64,000 nucleotides of DNA from an uncultured Collinsella sp. GTDB lineage: Bacteria; Actinomycetota; Coriobacteriia; Coriobacteriales; Coriobacteriaceae. Below the pieces are notes generated by a model, which saw only the letters and a list, made by a program, of their open reading frames with translations, had not been told where the DNA came from and ran no database searches. A program made the position numbers and the translations under genes. This document shows positions 51,115-60,792 of the stretch, in pieces. The stretch's first letter is position 1; the number at the start of each line of letters is the position of its first letter. The stretch spans positions 1 through 64,000 of the forward strand of contig CATYDM010000006.1 of NCBI GenBank assembly GCA_958405195.1, read 5' to 3'.

Positions 51115-52278
51115 CTAGAGGGTTTCGATGAAGGCGGCGATGCGGGTCTCGATCTGGCCCATGTCGCCGTTGCTGTAGTCGGTCTCGATCTTCATATACG
51201 GAATACCCGCACCCTCGACGGCCTCCTGCATGCGCGCGCTCTCAACGTTGAAGGTGTGGCAGGCCTGTAGCACGCTCTCTACCACGCCATCGACATGGTA
51301 CTTCTCGCACATGGCCAGCGTGTTATCCATACGACCGTCGTTGGGCGTCATAACCGAGCAGTTGATGTCCAAATAGCGGTCGGCGATGGCGCGCAGGATG
51401 TCGGGCGCGTCCGGGTCGATCATCATGGCCGCCGTGCGCTCTCCCGAGCAGTCGTCCATGCACACGACCACACCGCCGTTGGACTCGATAGTACGGCCGA
51501 TCTTGTTGATCACGCCGCCCACCGGGCAGCCGGTGATCAGAATGCGCTTGGCATCCGCCGCAACTGGGCGCTCGCCCGCGTCGTAGGCCTCGCGCAGCTT
51601 GGCAACCTTTTTCTCCAGCTGCTGCGTATAGGCCTCGATATCAAAGCTAAACGTACCGGCAAACATGGTGCTCATCAGGTCGACGCCACTCATGGCCGCC
51701 GGTTGGTTGGCCTGCAGCGCAAACATCTCGAGCTGGGCCGCACGCAAGCGGTTGCGACGACGGACGGCAGCGCGCAGGTCATCGTCGGTAATCGTGATGC
51801 CGTAGAAGCCCTCGAGCTCCTCCTTGAGCAGGCGGCACTCCTCGTACCAGCCCTCACGCTCGTAGGCGCGATCGCGACCCTGCGGAAGATGCAGAATGTG
51901 CGTGCGCTTGAGTTCGTTGAGCAGCTCGTACATCTTCTTCTTGCCGTCGCAGGTGGTCTCGCCGATGATCATGTCGCTAAAGTACGTAAACGGGCACTTT
52001 TGCGAGTAGGCAAAACCGTACGTCGACTTGATGAGCGGGCACAGGTTTGCCGGCAGCACCTTCTCGGCCTCGGGAATCACCTCATCGGACGTACCGCACA
52101 GCGCCACGCTCGCAGTCCCCGCGGCATCGATAATCTCGAGCGGCGTATAGCTGCACAAAAAGCCGACCAGGCGATTGCCAGCCTGTTTGTAATCCTTGAC
52201 GCGAATAAACGCCGCCTTGCGTTGCTCGTTGAACTCTTCAAACGTACGTGGCAACGGCTGTTCCTCGATATCGGCCAT
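51115..52278 (-). CDS. yjiM: Double-cubane-cluster reductase, HgdB/YjiM family
   Basis: The 387-residue protein resembles 2-hydroxyacyl-CoA dehydratase subunit D and E. coli YjiM. It has [57 protein letters not shown] and LQACHTFN, with conserved cysteines that bind a double [8Fe-9S]-type cluster. The ATP-dependent activator is encoded next. The physiological substrate of YjiM/DCCP proteins is not settled; small or difficult-to-reduce molecules are suspected. The ATG was chosen after AGGGGA. It opens the operon that continues into the glycosyltransferase and selD. Confidence 0.88.
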   Translation of the reverse strand: MADIEEQPLPRTFEEFNEQRKAAFIRVKDYKQAGNRLVGFLCSYTPLEIIDAAGTASVALCGTSDEVIPEAEKVLPANLCPLIKSTYGFAYSQKCPFTYFSDMIIGETTCDGKKKMYELLNELKRTHILHLPQGRDRAYEREGWYEECRLLKEELEGFYGITITDDDLRAAVRRRNRLRAAQLEMFALQANQPAAMSGVDLMSTMFAGTFSFDIEAYTQQLEKKVAKLREAYDAGERPVAADAKRILITGCPVGGVINKIGRTIESNGGVVVCMDDCSGERTAAMMIDPDAPDILRAIADRYLDINCSVMTPNDGRMDNTLAMCEKYHVDGVVESVLQACHTFNVESARMQEAVEGAGIPYMKIETDYSNGDMGQIETRIAAFIETL

Positions 52279-52354
52279 AGTAGTTCCCCTCTCTTGCACC
52301 GATATACCGACAATTAAACAACGAACCCACGTCATACCCAAAAGGAAGCATCCT

Positions 52355-53129
52355 CTAGGGAATGGCGTCGATAAGCTCCTGCGTATACGGATCGCTCGGG
52401 TGCGCGATCACATCCTCGGCCGCGCCTTCCTCGACAAGACGACCGTGGTAGAGCACGCCAATCCGGTCGGACATATGCCGAACCACACGCATATCATGCG
52501 TGATAAACAGCAGCGCCACGCCCGTCGTGCGTTGCAGGTCGCGAAGCAAGTTGAGCACTTGGGCCTGAACGGACACGTCAAGCGCCGAGACCGGCTCGTC
52601 GCATACCACAAGGCGCGGCTCGCAAATAAGCGCCCGTGCCAGATTGAGTCGCTGACGCTGTCCCCCCGAAAGGTCGTGCGGATAGCGGTCGTAATGCTCT
52701 GCCAGAAGACCGACCGAGGCCAGGGCCGAGAGCGCGCGCCCATGGCGCTCATCCGCATCGCGCACGCCGGCGATAATCAGCGGCTCCTCCAAAATGCGGC
52801 CGACACGGTTGCGCGGGTCAAAAGCCGTAGAGCTATCCTGGAATACCAGCTGGATCTCGCGGCGAAACGGCTTGCGTTCGCGCTCCGACATCGTGGCGAG
52901 GTCATGCCCGCGATAGACAATCGAGCCGGAATCCGCACGTTCGAGACCACAGATCAGGCGTCCAGTCGTCGACTTGCCCGATCCGGATTCGCCAACCAGG
53001 CCATAGACCTCGCCCGGCGCGATCTCAAACGACAGATCGTCCACGGCGGTAAAGACCTGACGCTTAAAACCTGAGCCCGGCATGGGATACGTTTTAGTCA
53101 GATGTGAGACCCTAAGCAGGGCTTCGCTA

Positions 53130-53140
<11 letters not shown>
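52355..53140 (-). CDS. Peptide/nickel ABC transporter ATPase (DppF/OppF type)
   Basis: The 261-residue ATPase has Walker [10 protein letters not shown], signature [15 protein letters not shown] and Walker [15 protein letters not shown]. Its length is normal, and it has the C-terminal EVIAHP-like segment ([15 protein letters not shown]) of the oligopeptide-permease group. It pairs with the DppD-like ATPase, whose end it overlaps by 11 bases. The ATG after GGGGAG was chosen. It is last in a dppABCDF-type operon. Confidence 0.9.
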
Positions 53141-54125
<985 letters not shown>

Positions 54126-54128
54126 GGG

Positions 54129-54959
54129 CTAGTCCTCCTTGGTCTTGGGGTCGAGGGCGTCTCGCAGGCCGTCGCCGGCAAGGTTCAGCGAAAGCACGCT
54201 CGCGATGATGGCCACTGCCGGGAAGAAAATCATCCACCAGGCTTTGCGCATCACGTTCTTGCCCGCCTGCAGGATGTTTCCCCAGCTGGCGTCGGGCGCC
54301 TTGATACCCAGGCCCAGAAACGAGAGGGCGGCCTCCGAGAGCACGGCCTCGGCAAAGACGAAGGTCGCCTGCACCAGGAAGGGCGCCATAACGTTGGGCA
54401 CGATATGCAGCCACACGATACGGGCCGTGGAGGCGCCCTGCACGCGCAGGGCCTCCACAAAGGGCTCCTCCTTAACCACCATCGCGCGCGAGCGTACGAT
54501 GCGCGCCATGCTCGGCGTGTACACAATGACGAGCGCGATGATAACGTTCCACACGCTCGCCCCCATCATCGCCATGAGCGCGATGGCCAGCAGCACGCCC
54601 GGAATGGACATAAGGCCGTCGCAGATGCGCATGAGAATATGATCGAGCCTCTCGTTATAGCACGCATAGGCGCCGATCACCAAGCCGAGCGCACTCGTCG
54701 CGAGCGTGACGGCAATGCCAACACCAAGCGACACGCGCGCGCCCGCGATGACGCGGGCAAGCAGGTCGCGGCCAAAGTCATCGCAGCCAAAGGGATGCGC
54801 GGGCGAAGGTGCCGAAAGTCGCAACGCCATCTCCTGCGCATTGGGATCAACCGTCCACACCAGCGGACCGACGAGCGCGATCAGCGCAATCGCCAGGAAA
54901 ATGCAGCCGCCGACCACAAACCCCTTGTTGGCAAGAGCCTTCTTAACGTTTGCCATCAT
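54129..54959 (-). CDS. Peptide/nickel ABC transporter permease (DppC type)
   Basis: The 276-residue permease has about six membrane segments, the N-terminal OppC_N-like segment HPFGCDDFGRDLLARVIAGAR, and the EAA loop EALRVQGASTARIVWLHIVPN. The start is one of two adjacent ATGs; the first (54959) overlaps the dppB stop as ATGA. Confidence 0.9.
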   Translation of the reverse strand: MMANVKKALANKGFVVGGCIFLAIALIALVGPLVWTVDPNAQEMALRLSAPSPAHPFGCDDFGRDLLARVIAGARVSLGVGIAVTLATSALGLVIGAYACYNERLDHILMRICDGLMSIPGVLLAIALMAMMGASVWNVIIALVIVYTPSMARIVRSRAMVVKEEPFVEALRVQGASTARIVWLHIVPNVMAPFLVQATFVFAEAVLSEAALSFLGLGIKAPDASWGNILQAGKNVMRKAWWMIFFPAVAIIASVLSLNLAGDGLRDALDPKTKED

Positions 54960-55909
54960 GCATCGCCCCATTTGCGAGCGCGCGGGTCAAAAGCGCCGTA
55001 GGCAAGGTCGACGGCCAGATTGATCACCGAATTCAACAAGGCGATGACCAACAGCACGCCCTGAATCACCGGATAGTCGCGACGCTCGATAGAGCTCGTG
55101 ACCAGCTGGCCCAAACCGGGGATGTTAAAAATGGCCTCAGTCACCACGGCGCCCGTAATCAGGGCGCCAAAAGAATAGCCGACCGAGGTGAGAATCGGCA
55201 GTGCTGCGTTGCGCAGGGCATGGGCCAGCACCACGCGAACCTCGGAGACGCCCTTGGCACGCGCCGTCTTAACGCAGTCGAGCTGCATGGCCTCGATAAC
55301 GCTCGAACGGGTCATGCGCATGAGCAGGGCCGCCTGCACGCATCCAAGCGATATGGCCGGCAACGCAAGATAGCGTAAATGGCTGAACCAGCCCTTCGAT
55401 AGCGGCACATAGCCGGCCACCGGGAACACGCGCAACGTGACGGCAAACAGCCACATAAGCATGAGCGCCATCAAAAAGCCGGGTATCGCCACGCCCAAAA
55501 GAGCAACGACACGCAAGACCGCGTCGGTGCGCGACCCATGTTTGAGGGCAGCGACGACGCCGCAGGGCAGTGCAATCAACAGTGCGATGAGCTGTGCCAG
55601 AAGCGCGAGCGATAACGTGGGGCCAAAGTGCTCGGCGATCGCCTGCGTGACGGGCTGGCGCATAAAATACGAATCGCCCAGGTCGCCGGTAAGCACGCCG
55701 CCTATCCACTCAACGTAGCGCTGCGGCAGCGGCTCGTTGAGTCCCAGGCTATCGTTGACGCGCTCGATTTGGTCGGCCGAAGCCTCCATGCCGAGCATCG
55801 AAGAGGCCGGGTCACCCGGTGTGAGGTAGATAATCAAAAACACGACGACCGAGATGATGAGCATCACCGGAACCATCGCGCCTATACGTTTGAGCGTGTA
55901 CTTCAACAT
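54956..55909 (-). CDS. Peptide/nickel ABC transporter permease (DppB type)
   Basis: The 317-residue permease starts MLKYTLKRIGAMVPVML and has the family PGDP motif (YLTPGDPASSML), a QPVTQAIAEHFGPTLSLAL segment, and an EAA loop (KTARAKGVSEVRVVLAHALRNA). It forms the channel with DppC. An 88-base gap with a possible GGCGTG/CACGCC hairpin separates it from the binding-protein gene, which may allow higher expression of the latter. Confidence 0.92.
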   Translation of the reverse strand: MLKYTLKRIGAMVPVMLIISVVVFLIIYLTPGDPASSMLGMEASADQIERVNDSLGLNEPLPQRYVEWIGGVLTGDLGDSYFMRQPVTQAIAEHFGPTLSLALLAQLIALLIALPCGVVAALKHGSRTDAVLRVVALLGVAIPGFLMALMLMWLFAVTLRVFPVAGYVPLSKGWFSHLRYLALPAISLGCVQAALLMRMTRSSVIEAMQLDCVKTARAKGVSEVRVVLAHALRNAALPILTSVGYSFGALITGAVVTEAIFNIPGLGQLVTSSIERRDYPVIQGVLLVIALLNSVINLAVDLAYGAFDPRARKWGDA

Positions 55910-55997
55910 GCGAGGCGTCTATTTCCCCTCTGAACGTGGACGGGGCGTGGCGGCCACAGGGAACCAGACCCCTCAAGCCGTCACGCCATCTATTGCA

Positions 55998-57608
55998 TTA
56001 CTCCGGACGCTTGGCGTTCCAGATGATGGCACCATCGAGCACTTCGACGTCCTCGACGTCTGCCTGGGTGCCCGTGATGGAAGCGTAGTGGCAAAGCGGC
56101 TCGATGACGGCGATCTCATAGAGGCGCTCCTGAGCCTCGGCCCACTTCTTGGCCGCGGCGTCGGTGTCCTTGGCGGTGCGGGTCTCGGCCACAAGCTTGA
56201 GCGCCTTCTCGTCGGACAGGCCATAGAAGGCCTTGGAGACCGAGAGGGACTGGGCCGGGATGGGCTTGTAGTTGGTGGAGGCCACAAAGAGGTCCCACTG
56301 CTCGGGCTTGCTGGAGCGGATGTCCATGAAGGTCGCGAACTCGTAGCTGTCGACCTCGGCGGTGAAGCCGGCCTTCTCGAGCTGCTCCTGCAGCGCGACG
56401 GTGGCGTTGTACATATCCTTGTAGTCGGGGGTGGTCAGCAGCTTGACCGTCTCACCGGCATAGGAGGTCTTGGCCAGGGCCTTCTTGGCGGCCTTGGCGT
56501 CGGCCTGGTTGAAGTACTTCTTGCCCGCGTCGGTCGCCCACTGAGTGTTCTCGGGGTTGCCAAGGTTGGGATCGATGTTGAAGAGCTCCTTCTCGCCATA
56601 AGCGGCAAGAGCGGCCGCCTCGCAGTCGATAGCCATGAGGGCGCACTTGCGGATCTCCTCGTCGGCGAAGATGCCCTCGTTCATGTTGAGGAAGGCGGTC
56701 AGAACGCCGGCGTTATGGGTGTAGAGCTTGACGTCGTCGTTGCCGTCGAAGTCGTGGTAGTTCTCGGTGGGGATCTCGCCAGCGATATCGTACTCGCCGG
56801 TCTCAAACCCGCTCACGCGCGTGGAGGCCTCGGTCACGAACTGATAGTAGATGTCCTTGGTGGGCGCGGAGACCTTGCCGGTGTAGCCCGAAGCCTTGCC
56901 GTGGGCGGCGACATAGTCCTCGTAGCGGGTGAGATGGACGTACTGGTCCTGCTTCCACTCCGCAAACTTGTAGGCACCGGTACCCACGTACTCGGTCACG
57001 CCGGTATCGCCAGCGGCCTCGATGACCTCGGAGGGGAAGATGCCCGGATACTGGGAGTGATTGCCCAGGATGATCAGAAAGTCGATGGCGGGCTCGGTCA
57101 GCGTGCAGGTGACCTCGTGGTCGCCCGAGGCGGCGAAGGTGGCACCGGGCAGCAGGCTCGCGGCGCGGTCGTTGACGGTGAGCCAGCGGTTCATCGAGGC
57201 CACGACGTCCTCGGAGCCAAACTCCTTGCCGTTGTGGAAGGTGACGCCCTCGCGCAGCTTGATGGTGTAGGTCAGGCCGTCGTCGGAAACCTCATAGCCC
57301 TTGGCCAGCACGGGCTGGGGCTCGTAGTCGCTATCGAGGCCAAAGAGCGGCTCGACGACGTTGCAGATGATGTCCATGGTCACAAGCGACGACGTGGTGT
57401 GCGGATCGAGAGCGTCCGGGCTCGCCGGGAGCGCGATCTGCAGCTCGTCGCGATATTCCACATCCTGGCCGGAGGCAGCGGCGCTACCGCTCTCGGCGCC
57501 CGAACCGCCGCAGCCGGTGAGGCCAAGTCCGGCCAACACGGAAAGCGTGCTAAGGCCGGCTACAAAGCTGCGACGGGAAATGCCCGCCTGGGTAAGGTCG
57601 TTGTTCAT
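55998..57608 (-). CDS. Extracellular peptide-binding lipoprotein (DppA/OppA type)
   Basis: The 536-residue lipoprotein has a twin-arginine-like start (ISRRSFVAGLS) and a lipobox LTGC with Cys33, so it is probably exported folded and lipid-anchored. The mature part is SBP family 5: LQIALPASPDALDPHTT, YTIKLREGVTFHNGKEF and a C-terminal WNAKRPE. Ligands may be peptides, nickel or other solutes; the operon contains no discriminating gene. Nickel for the hydrogenase is one possibility. The ATG at 57608 follows GAGAGGA. Confidence 0.92.
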   Translation of the reverse strand: MNNDLTQAGISRRSFVAGLSTLSVLAGLGLTGCGGSGAESGSAAASGQDVEYRDELQIALPASPDALDPHTTSSLVTMDIICNVVEPLFGLDSDYEPQPVLAKGYEVSDDGLTYTIKLREGVTFHNGKEFGSEDVVASMNRWLTVNDRAASLLPGATFAASGDHEVTCTLTEPAIDFLIILGNHSQYPGIFPSEVIEAAGDTGVTEYVGTGAYKFAEWKQDQYVHLTRYEDYVAAHGKASGYTGKVSAPTKDIYYQFVTEASTRVSGFETGEYDIAGEIPTENYHDFDGNDDVKLYTHNAGVLTAFLNMNEGIFADEEIRKCALMAIDCEAAALAAYGEKELFNIDPNLGNPENTQWATDAGKKYFNQADAKAAKKALAKTSYAGETVKLLTTPDYKDMYNATVALQEQLEKAGFTAEVDSYEFATFMDIRSSKPEQWDLFVASTNYKPIPAQSLSVSKAFYGLSDEKALKLVAETRTAKDTDAAAKKWAEAQERLYEIAVIEPLCHYASITGTQADVEDVEVLDGAIIWNAKRPE

Positions 57609-57717
57609 AAAAATCCTCTCATAGCTGAACAAACGGACAAATATATGCAAAGCCGGACAGCGCCTTGCGGTGCATCGGGGTACCGCCCGGCAAAAGCAAC
57701 GATACGTAATGGGGCCA

Positions 57718-57777
57718 TCAAAGGGTCGACATACCCAAGCTCCGCCACATCGGATAGAAATCGAATTCTTCAGCCAT
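57718..57777 (-). CDS. Possible 19-residue leader peptide ahead of the peptide transporter
   Basis: ATG follows GAGAGGGGAACCGTC, a strong ribosome binding site. The peptide reads MAEEFDFYPMWRSLGMSTL and stops at TGA. It is acidic at the front and has no signal sequence. It lies in the 5' leader of the binding-protein gene, so it could be a regulatory upstream ORF. There is no homology to support it; the evidence is the initiation site only. Confidence 0.35.
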   Translation of the reverse strand: MAEEFDFYPMWRSLGMSTL

Positions 57778-57936
57778 GACGGTTCCCCTCTCGAACCAAA
57801 AACGGATAACAGCGGTATCGATGCACGACGGACGACGATTGCCCGGCCGTGCTCAAACCCGGAATCTTGGAGAACCTGCCTTGCGGACAGTTATTTAGTT
57901 GTGCGTCGTCTCTCCCGGAGCCGTGAACATACCTGC

Positions 57937-58005
57937 TCATATGCGACTCCGAGCCATATACAGGGCGCGCGCGGCAACGCGGCGAATGTATGTCGTCTGC
58001 GGCAT
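57937..58005 (-). CDS. Possible 22-residue basic leader peptide ahead of the peptide transporter
   Basis: ATG follows AAGGAGGGTGCGCAC, the best ribosome binding site in this interval. The 22-residue product starts MPQTTYIRR and is strongly basic (five Arg). Its stop overlaps the start of a further 56-codon frame (ATGA). It lies directly below a palindromic GTTGA operator candidate. Existence as a translated peptide is unproven. Confidence 0.35.
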   Translation of the reverse strand: MPQTTYIRRVAARALYMARSRI

Positions 58006-58024
58006 GTGCGCACCCTCCTTAACC

Positions 58025-58074
58025 AGTTGAGGTCAACTATATCAACGGTCATCGCCCCTGCGAACACCGTTGAC
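58025..58074. promoter_or_regulatory. Candidate operator: cluster of GTTGA/TCAAC half-sites
   Basis: AGTTGAGGTCAACT at 58025-58038 is a perfect palindrome with a 2-base centre. A third half-site TCAAC is at 58042-58046 and a fourth GTTGAC at 58069-58074. The cluster lies just upstream of the first small ORF's ribosome binding site in the peptide transporter leader, as expected of a repressor or activator site. No regulator gene is adjacent. Confidence 0.4.
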
Positions 58075-58160
58075 ATTCGTACGACAGCGTCGTGTGCCGT
58101 CGTTCAATAAATAGTTATCTTGATTGATAAGAGTTTGTCATACCTCATTCGGCGAACGGC

Positions 58161-58196
58161 AAAAACAAAGCCGCCGAGGCCTATATCCCCGACGGC
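58161..58196 (-). terminator. Terminator of the modABC operon
   Basis: On the minus strand GCCGTCGGGG and CCTCGGCGGC form a 10-bp stem (two G-U pairs) followed by TTTGTTTTT, 11 bases after the modC stop codon. Confidence 0.85.
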
Positions 58197-58207
58197 ATTA
58201 CCCGGCG

Positions 58208-59278
58208 CTATCGACAAACCAAATGAATCCTACTCGCATCGAAGTGCATGCGCAGCGTCTCGCCTGCTTGCGGCAGCTCGTCGACAGGCACGCCCACCTT
58301 GTTGACCTTCCACTGCAGACGCGTGGGCGCATCGCCGCGTGGCACGTCCAGCAACACCAGCCGCTCAAAACGCGAATCGCTCACACGGGCCACGTGCAAA
58401 TCATAGCTGTTGCGACCCCGCTCAGCGCGATTGTCAACATGGAAGTAGCTTGCGCGAACGCCCAAGTACGCCACATTATCGGGAACCGCGCGACCCACGT
58501 TAAAGGTCATGCCCCAGTCGAGGGCCTCAACTTCTTCGTCACCGATCTTGCGCGCCCGGCTTGTGTTCTTGCAGCCTGTCAGGCGCAGCGCCGCCAGCGT
58601 CTGCGGACGGCGGACCACGTCCTCGATGGAGCCGATCTCCTCAACATGCCCGTCGTGCATCACGCAGATGCGCTGGCACAGGCGGCATGCCTCATCGATG
58701 TCGTGGCTCACGTAGAGCACGGTGCGGTTGCACACATCGAACAGGTCGAGCATGTTCTGTTCGAGCGCGCTCTTAAGATAGGAATCGAGTGCGCTCATGG
58801 GCTCGTCGAACATAAAGATGCCCGGGTGCGCCGCCACCATGCGCGCGAGCGCCACGCGCTGCTGCTGGCCGCCCGAGAGGCGCGCGGGATAGCGGTCGGC
58901 GAAATCAGCCAGACCGAAAATGCCCAGATAGCGCTCGGCGAGCTTTTTGCGCGCAGCGGCGTCGCCCACGTCCTTTACACCGGCACATACGTTATCGGCC
59001 ACCGTCATGTTGGGAAACAACTGATAGTTTTGGAACAACAAGGCGCATTTTCGCTCCTGGGGCGACAGGTTGATGCCCGCCGCCGAGTCAAAAAAGGTCA
59101 CGCCGTTGACAACGATCTTTCCCTCGTCGGGCGTCTCCACACCGGAAATGCAGCGCAGTGTGCAGCTCTTGCCGCAACCTGAGGCACCGAGCAGCGCCAC
59201 GCGCTCCTCGCCGGCGTCAAGCTGCATGTCGAGAATAAACCCGGGGTAGTGCTTTTTGATATCCAAAACGAGCGACAT
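58208..59278 (-). CDS. modC: Molybdate ABC transporter ATPase
   Basis: The 356-residue ATPase has Walker A GASGCGKSC, signature LSGGQQQRVALARM and Walker B IFMFDEPMSALDS. After about residue 240 comes a C-terminal extension of the size of the molybdate-binding TOBE/Mop domain. It lies three bases after the permease gene, whose partner ModA-like lipoprotein gene is also adjacent, so molybdate (or tungstate) is the likely substrate. This fits the several molybdoenzymes and cofactor genes around it. Confidence 0.9.
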   Translation of the reverse strand: MSLVLDIKKHYPGFILDMQLDAGEERVALLGASGCGKSCTLRCISGVETPDEGKIVVNGVTFFDSAAGINLSPQERKCALLFQNYQLFPNMTVADNVCAGVKDVGDAAARKKLAERYLGIFGLADFADRYPARLSGGQQQRVALARMVAAHPGIFMFDEPMSALDSYLKSALEQNMLDLFDVCNRTVLYVSHDIDEACRLCQRICVMHDGHVEEIGSIEDVVRRPQTLAALRLTGCKNTSRARKIGDEEVEALDWGMTFNVGRAVPDNVAYLGVRASYFHVDNRAERGRNSYDLHVARVSDSRFERLVLLDVPRGDAPTRLQWKVNKVGVPVDELPQAGETLRMHFDASRIHLVCR

Positions 59279-59281
59279 GGC

Positions 59282-60724
59282 CTATCGACCTCCCTGCGGC
59301 ACCGTATCATCGCGCATGAGCTCGGCCAGCGCCTCGCGATCGATACGCAAGGCATCGCCGCCCGCCGGGTCGAGCGAATCGCCCTGTCCAGCGAGATCTT
59401 TGGCCCGTTTGCGCTCAGCACGGGAAAGGCCCCGCTCGCGATACTTTTGCGAATGCGCGGTGTACATGTTGATGAACAGGATGACCAGAAAGCTAAACAC
59501 GATCACGACGGCGACCCAAAAGAAGGCCACCGACGTGTTGCCGCCCATCCATTCAAAGTAGATGGCGATGGGAATGGTCTGCGTAATACCGGCGTAGTTG
59601 CCCGCAAAGAACAGGGTGCAGCCAAACTCGCCCATCGCGCGGGCAAACGCGAGCACCGTGCCGGCGGCAATCGAAGGCCAGCCGAGCGGCATCATGAGCT
59701 TGGTAAAGATGCGACGCTCGGACCAGCCCAGCGCGCGCGCCGCATCGAGCATCTGCGTGTCGAGACTCTCGAAGGCACCGAGCGCCGTACGGTAGACCAG
59801 GGGAAACGACACCACCACGGCAGAGATCACCGCCGCCGGCCACGTAAAGACGATCGAGACGCCGTGCGCGATCAGCCACTGGCCAACGCTGGTCGAGCGA
59901 CCAAACAGCATAAGCAGCAAAAAGCCGCAGACCGTGGGCGGCAGCACCATAGGGATGGTAAAGACCGAGTCGAGCAGGCCCTTGATGCGACTCGAGGTAC
60001 CCATAGTCTTCCACGCGGCGAACAGGCCCAGCGCAAAGGAGATCAGCAGGGCAAGGCCGCTCGTTTTTATGGACACCCAAAACGGGCGATAGTCGATGTC
60101 GCCCAAAAAGGAGGTCAGAGAGGTCCAGGGCCCCTGCTCATCCCGCAATACGACAGACGATGCTTCTACCATTTGAGCGCTATCAAGCCAACGCGCGCCG
60201 CCCTTGGCATCACCCGAGGCTGATGCAATCACCACATAGCGGTCCCCATCCGCACCGCGCTCGTCAAAGCCATAAGTATACCCGCCGACATCAAACGTTG
60301 TTTCCGCCGTGACATACCAAGGAAGATCCACGTCCCCCAGCTGCGCACCTCCCATGCAGTTTGCGCTGTCGAGCTTACAGACGAGGGCCTTGAGACCCGA
60401 TACGCACTCGTTGTCCTGCGGATCCAATCCATACTTCTCGACCGCCTTGGGCGATATCCACGCCACAACGCGATCGGCAGCAGGCACCACTACAAGGTCC
60501 ACGTCCTCGTCAACGGGAAACCGGTAGCCCTCAGGCTGACCCTCCATGGCACGAGCGGTCCCCTTGGCCAACCGCTCAAAACCCTCGATCCCATAGGAAA
60601 GCCCATGGGCGGTCGCAGCAACCTGGGCCCCGTCCTCAGCGTCCCCAGCAAACGCAAATCCCGGCACCCAGCAAAGCGCGAAGGTCAAAGCACAGGCGAC
60701 AAGCATGCGGAATCTATTAAGCAC
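59282..60724 (-). CDS. modB: Molybdate ABC transporter permease with a large N-terminal extracytoplasmic domain
   Basis: The C-terminal 250 residues are a normal ModB permease: SIKTSGLALLISFALGLFAAW, LPPTVCGFLLLMLFG, and the EAA loop DAARALGWSERRIFTKLMMP. Before them is a signal-peptide-like segment (MLVACALTFALCWVPGFAFA) and about 190 residues with no recognised domain (containing PWYVTAETTFDVGGYTYGF). Usual ModB is about 225 residues; this one is 480. The start was set at a GTG six bases after GGAG; an ATG 6 codons in is the alternative. The gene lies between modA and modC. Confidence 0.88.
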   Translation of the reverse strand: MLNRFRMLVACALTFALCWVPGFAFAGDAEDGAQVAATAHGLSYGIEGFERLAKGTARAMEGQPEGYRFPVDEDVDLVVVPAADRVVAWISPKAVEKYGLDPQDNECVSGLKALVCKLDSANCMGGAQLGDVDLPWYVTAETTFDVGGYTYGFDERGADGDRYVVIASASGDAKGGARWLDSAQMVEASSVVLRDEQGPWTSLTSFLGDIDYRPFWVSIKTSGLALLISFALGLFAAWKTMGTSSRIKGLLDSVFTIPMVLPPTVCGFLLLMLFGRSTSVGQWLIAHGVSIVFTWPAAVISAVVVSFPLVYRTALGAFESLDTQMLDAARALGWSERRIFTKLMMPLGWPSIAAGTVLAFARAMGEFGCTLFFAGNYAGITQTIPIAIYFEWMGGNTSVAFFWVAVVIVFSFLVILFINMYTAHSQKYRERGLSRAERKRAKDLAGQGDSLDPAGGDALRIDREALAELMRDDTVPQGGR

Positions 60725-60792
60725 GAAAAGCTCCAAGCGAATACAAGGACGGAGTGAAACACAAAACGATGGAATTATCGCGCCAAGCCGCA

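Larger units (their letters stand above)
57609..58207. other. 600-base leader region of the peptide transporter operon
   Basis: No conventional gene is present. On the minus strand the interval holds a modC terminator at its right end, a cluster of GTTGA/TCAAC elements (58025-58074), and up to three small ORFs in series (22, 56 and 19 codons), the first and last with strong ribosome binding sites. The last ends 109 bases ahead of the binding-protein start. Codon use in the middle ORF (AGG, AGA, CTA) is unlike the neighbours, so it was not called. Confidence 0.6.

Noticed and set aside
57770..57940. A 56-codon ORF between the two small leader ORFs
   Set aside because: It has overlaps and a weak GGAG site, but codon use is unlike the neighbours and no family resemblance is seen; it is mentioned in a finding only.
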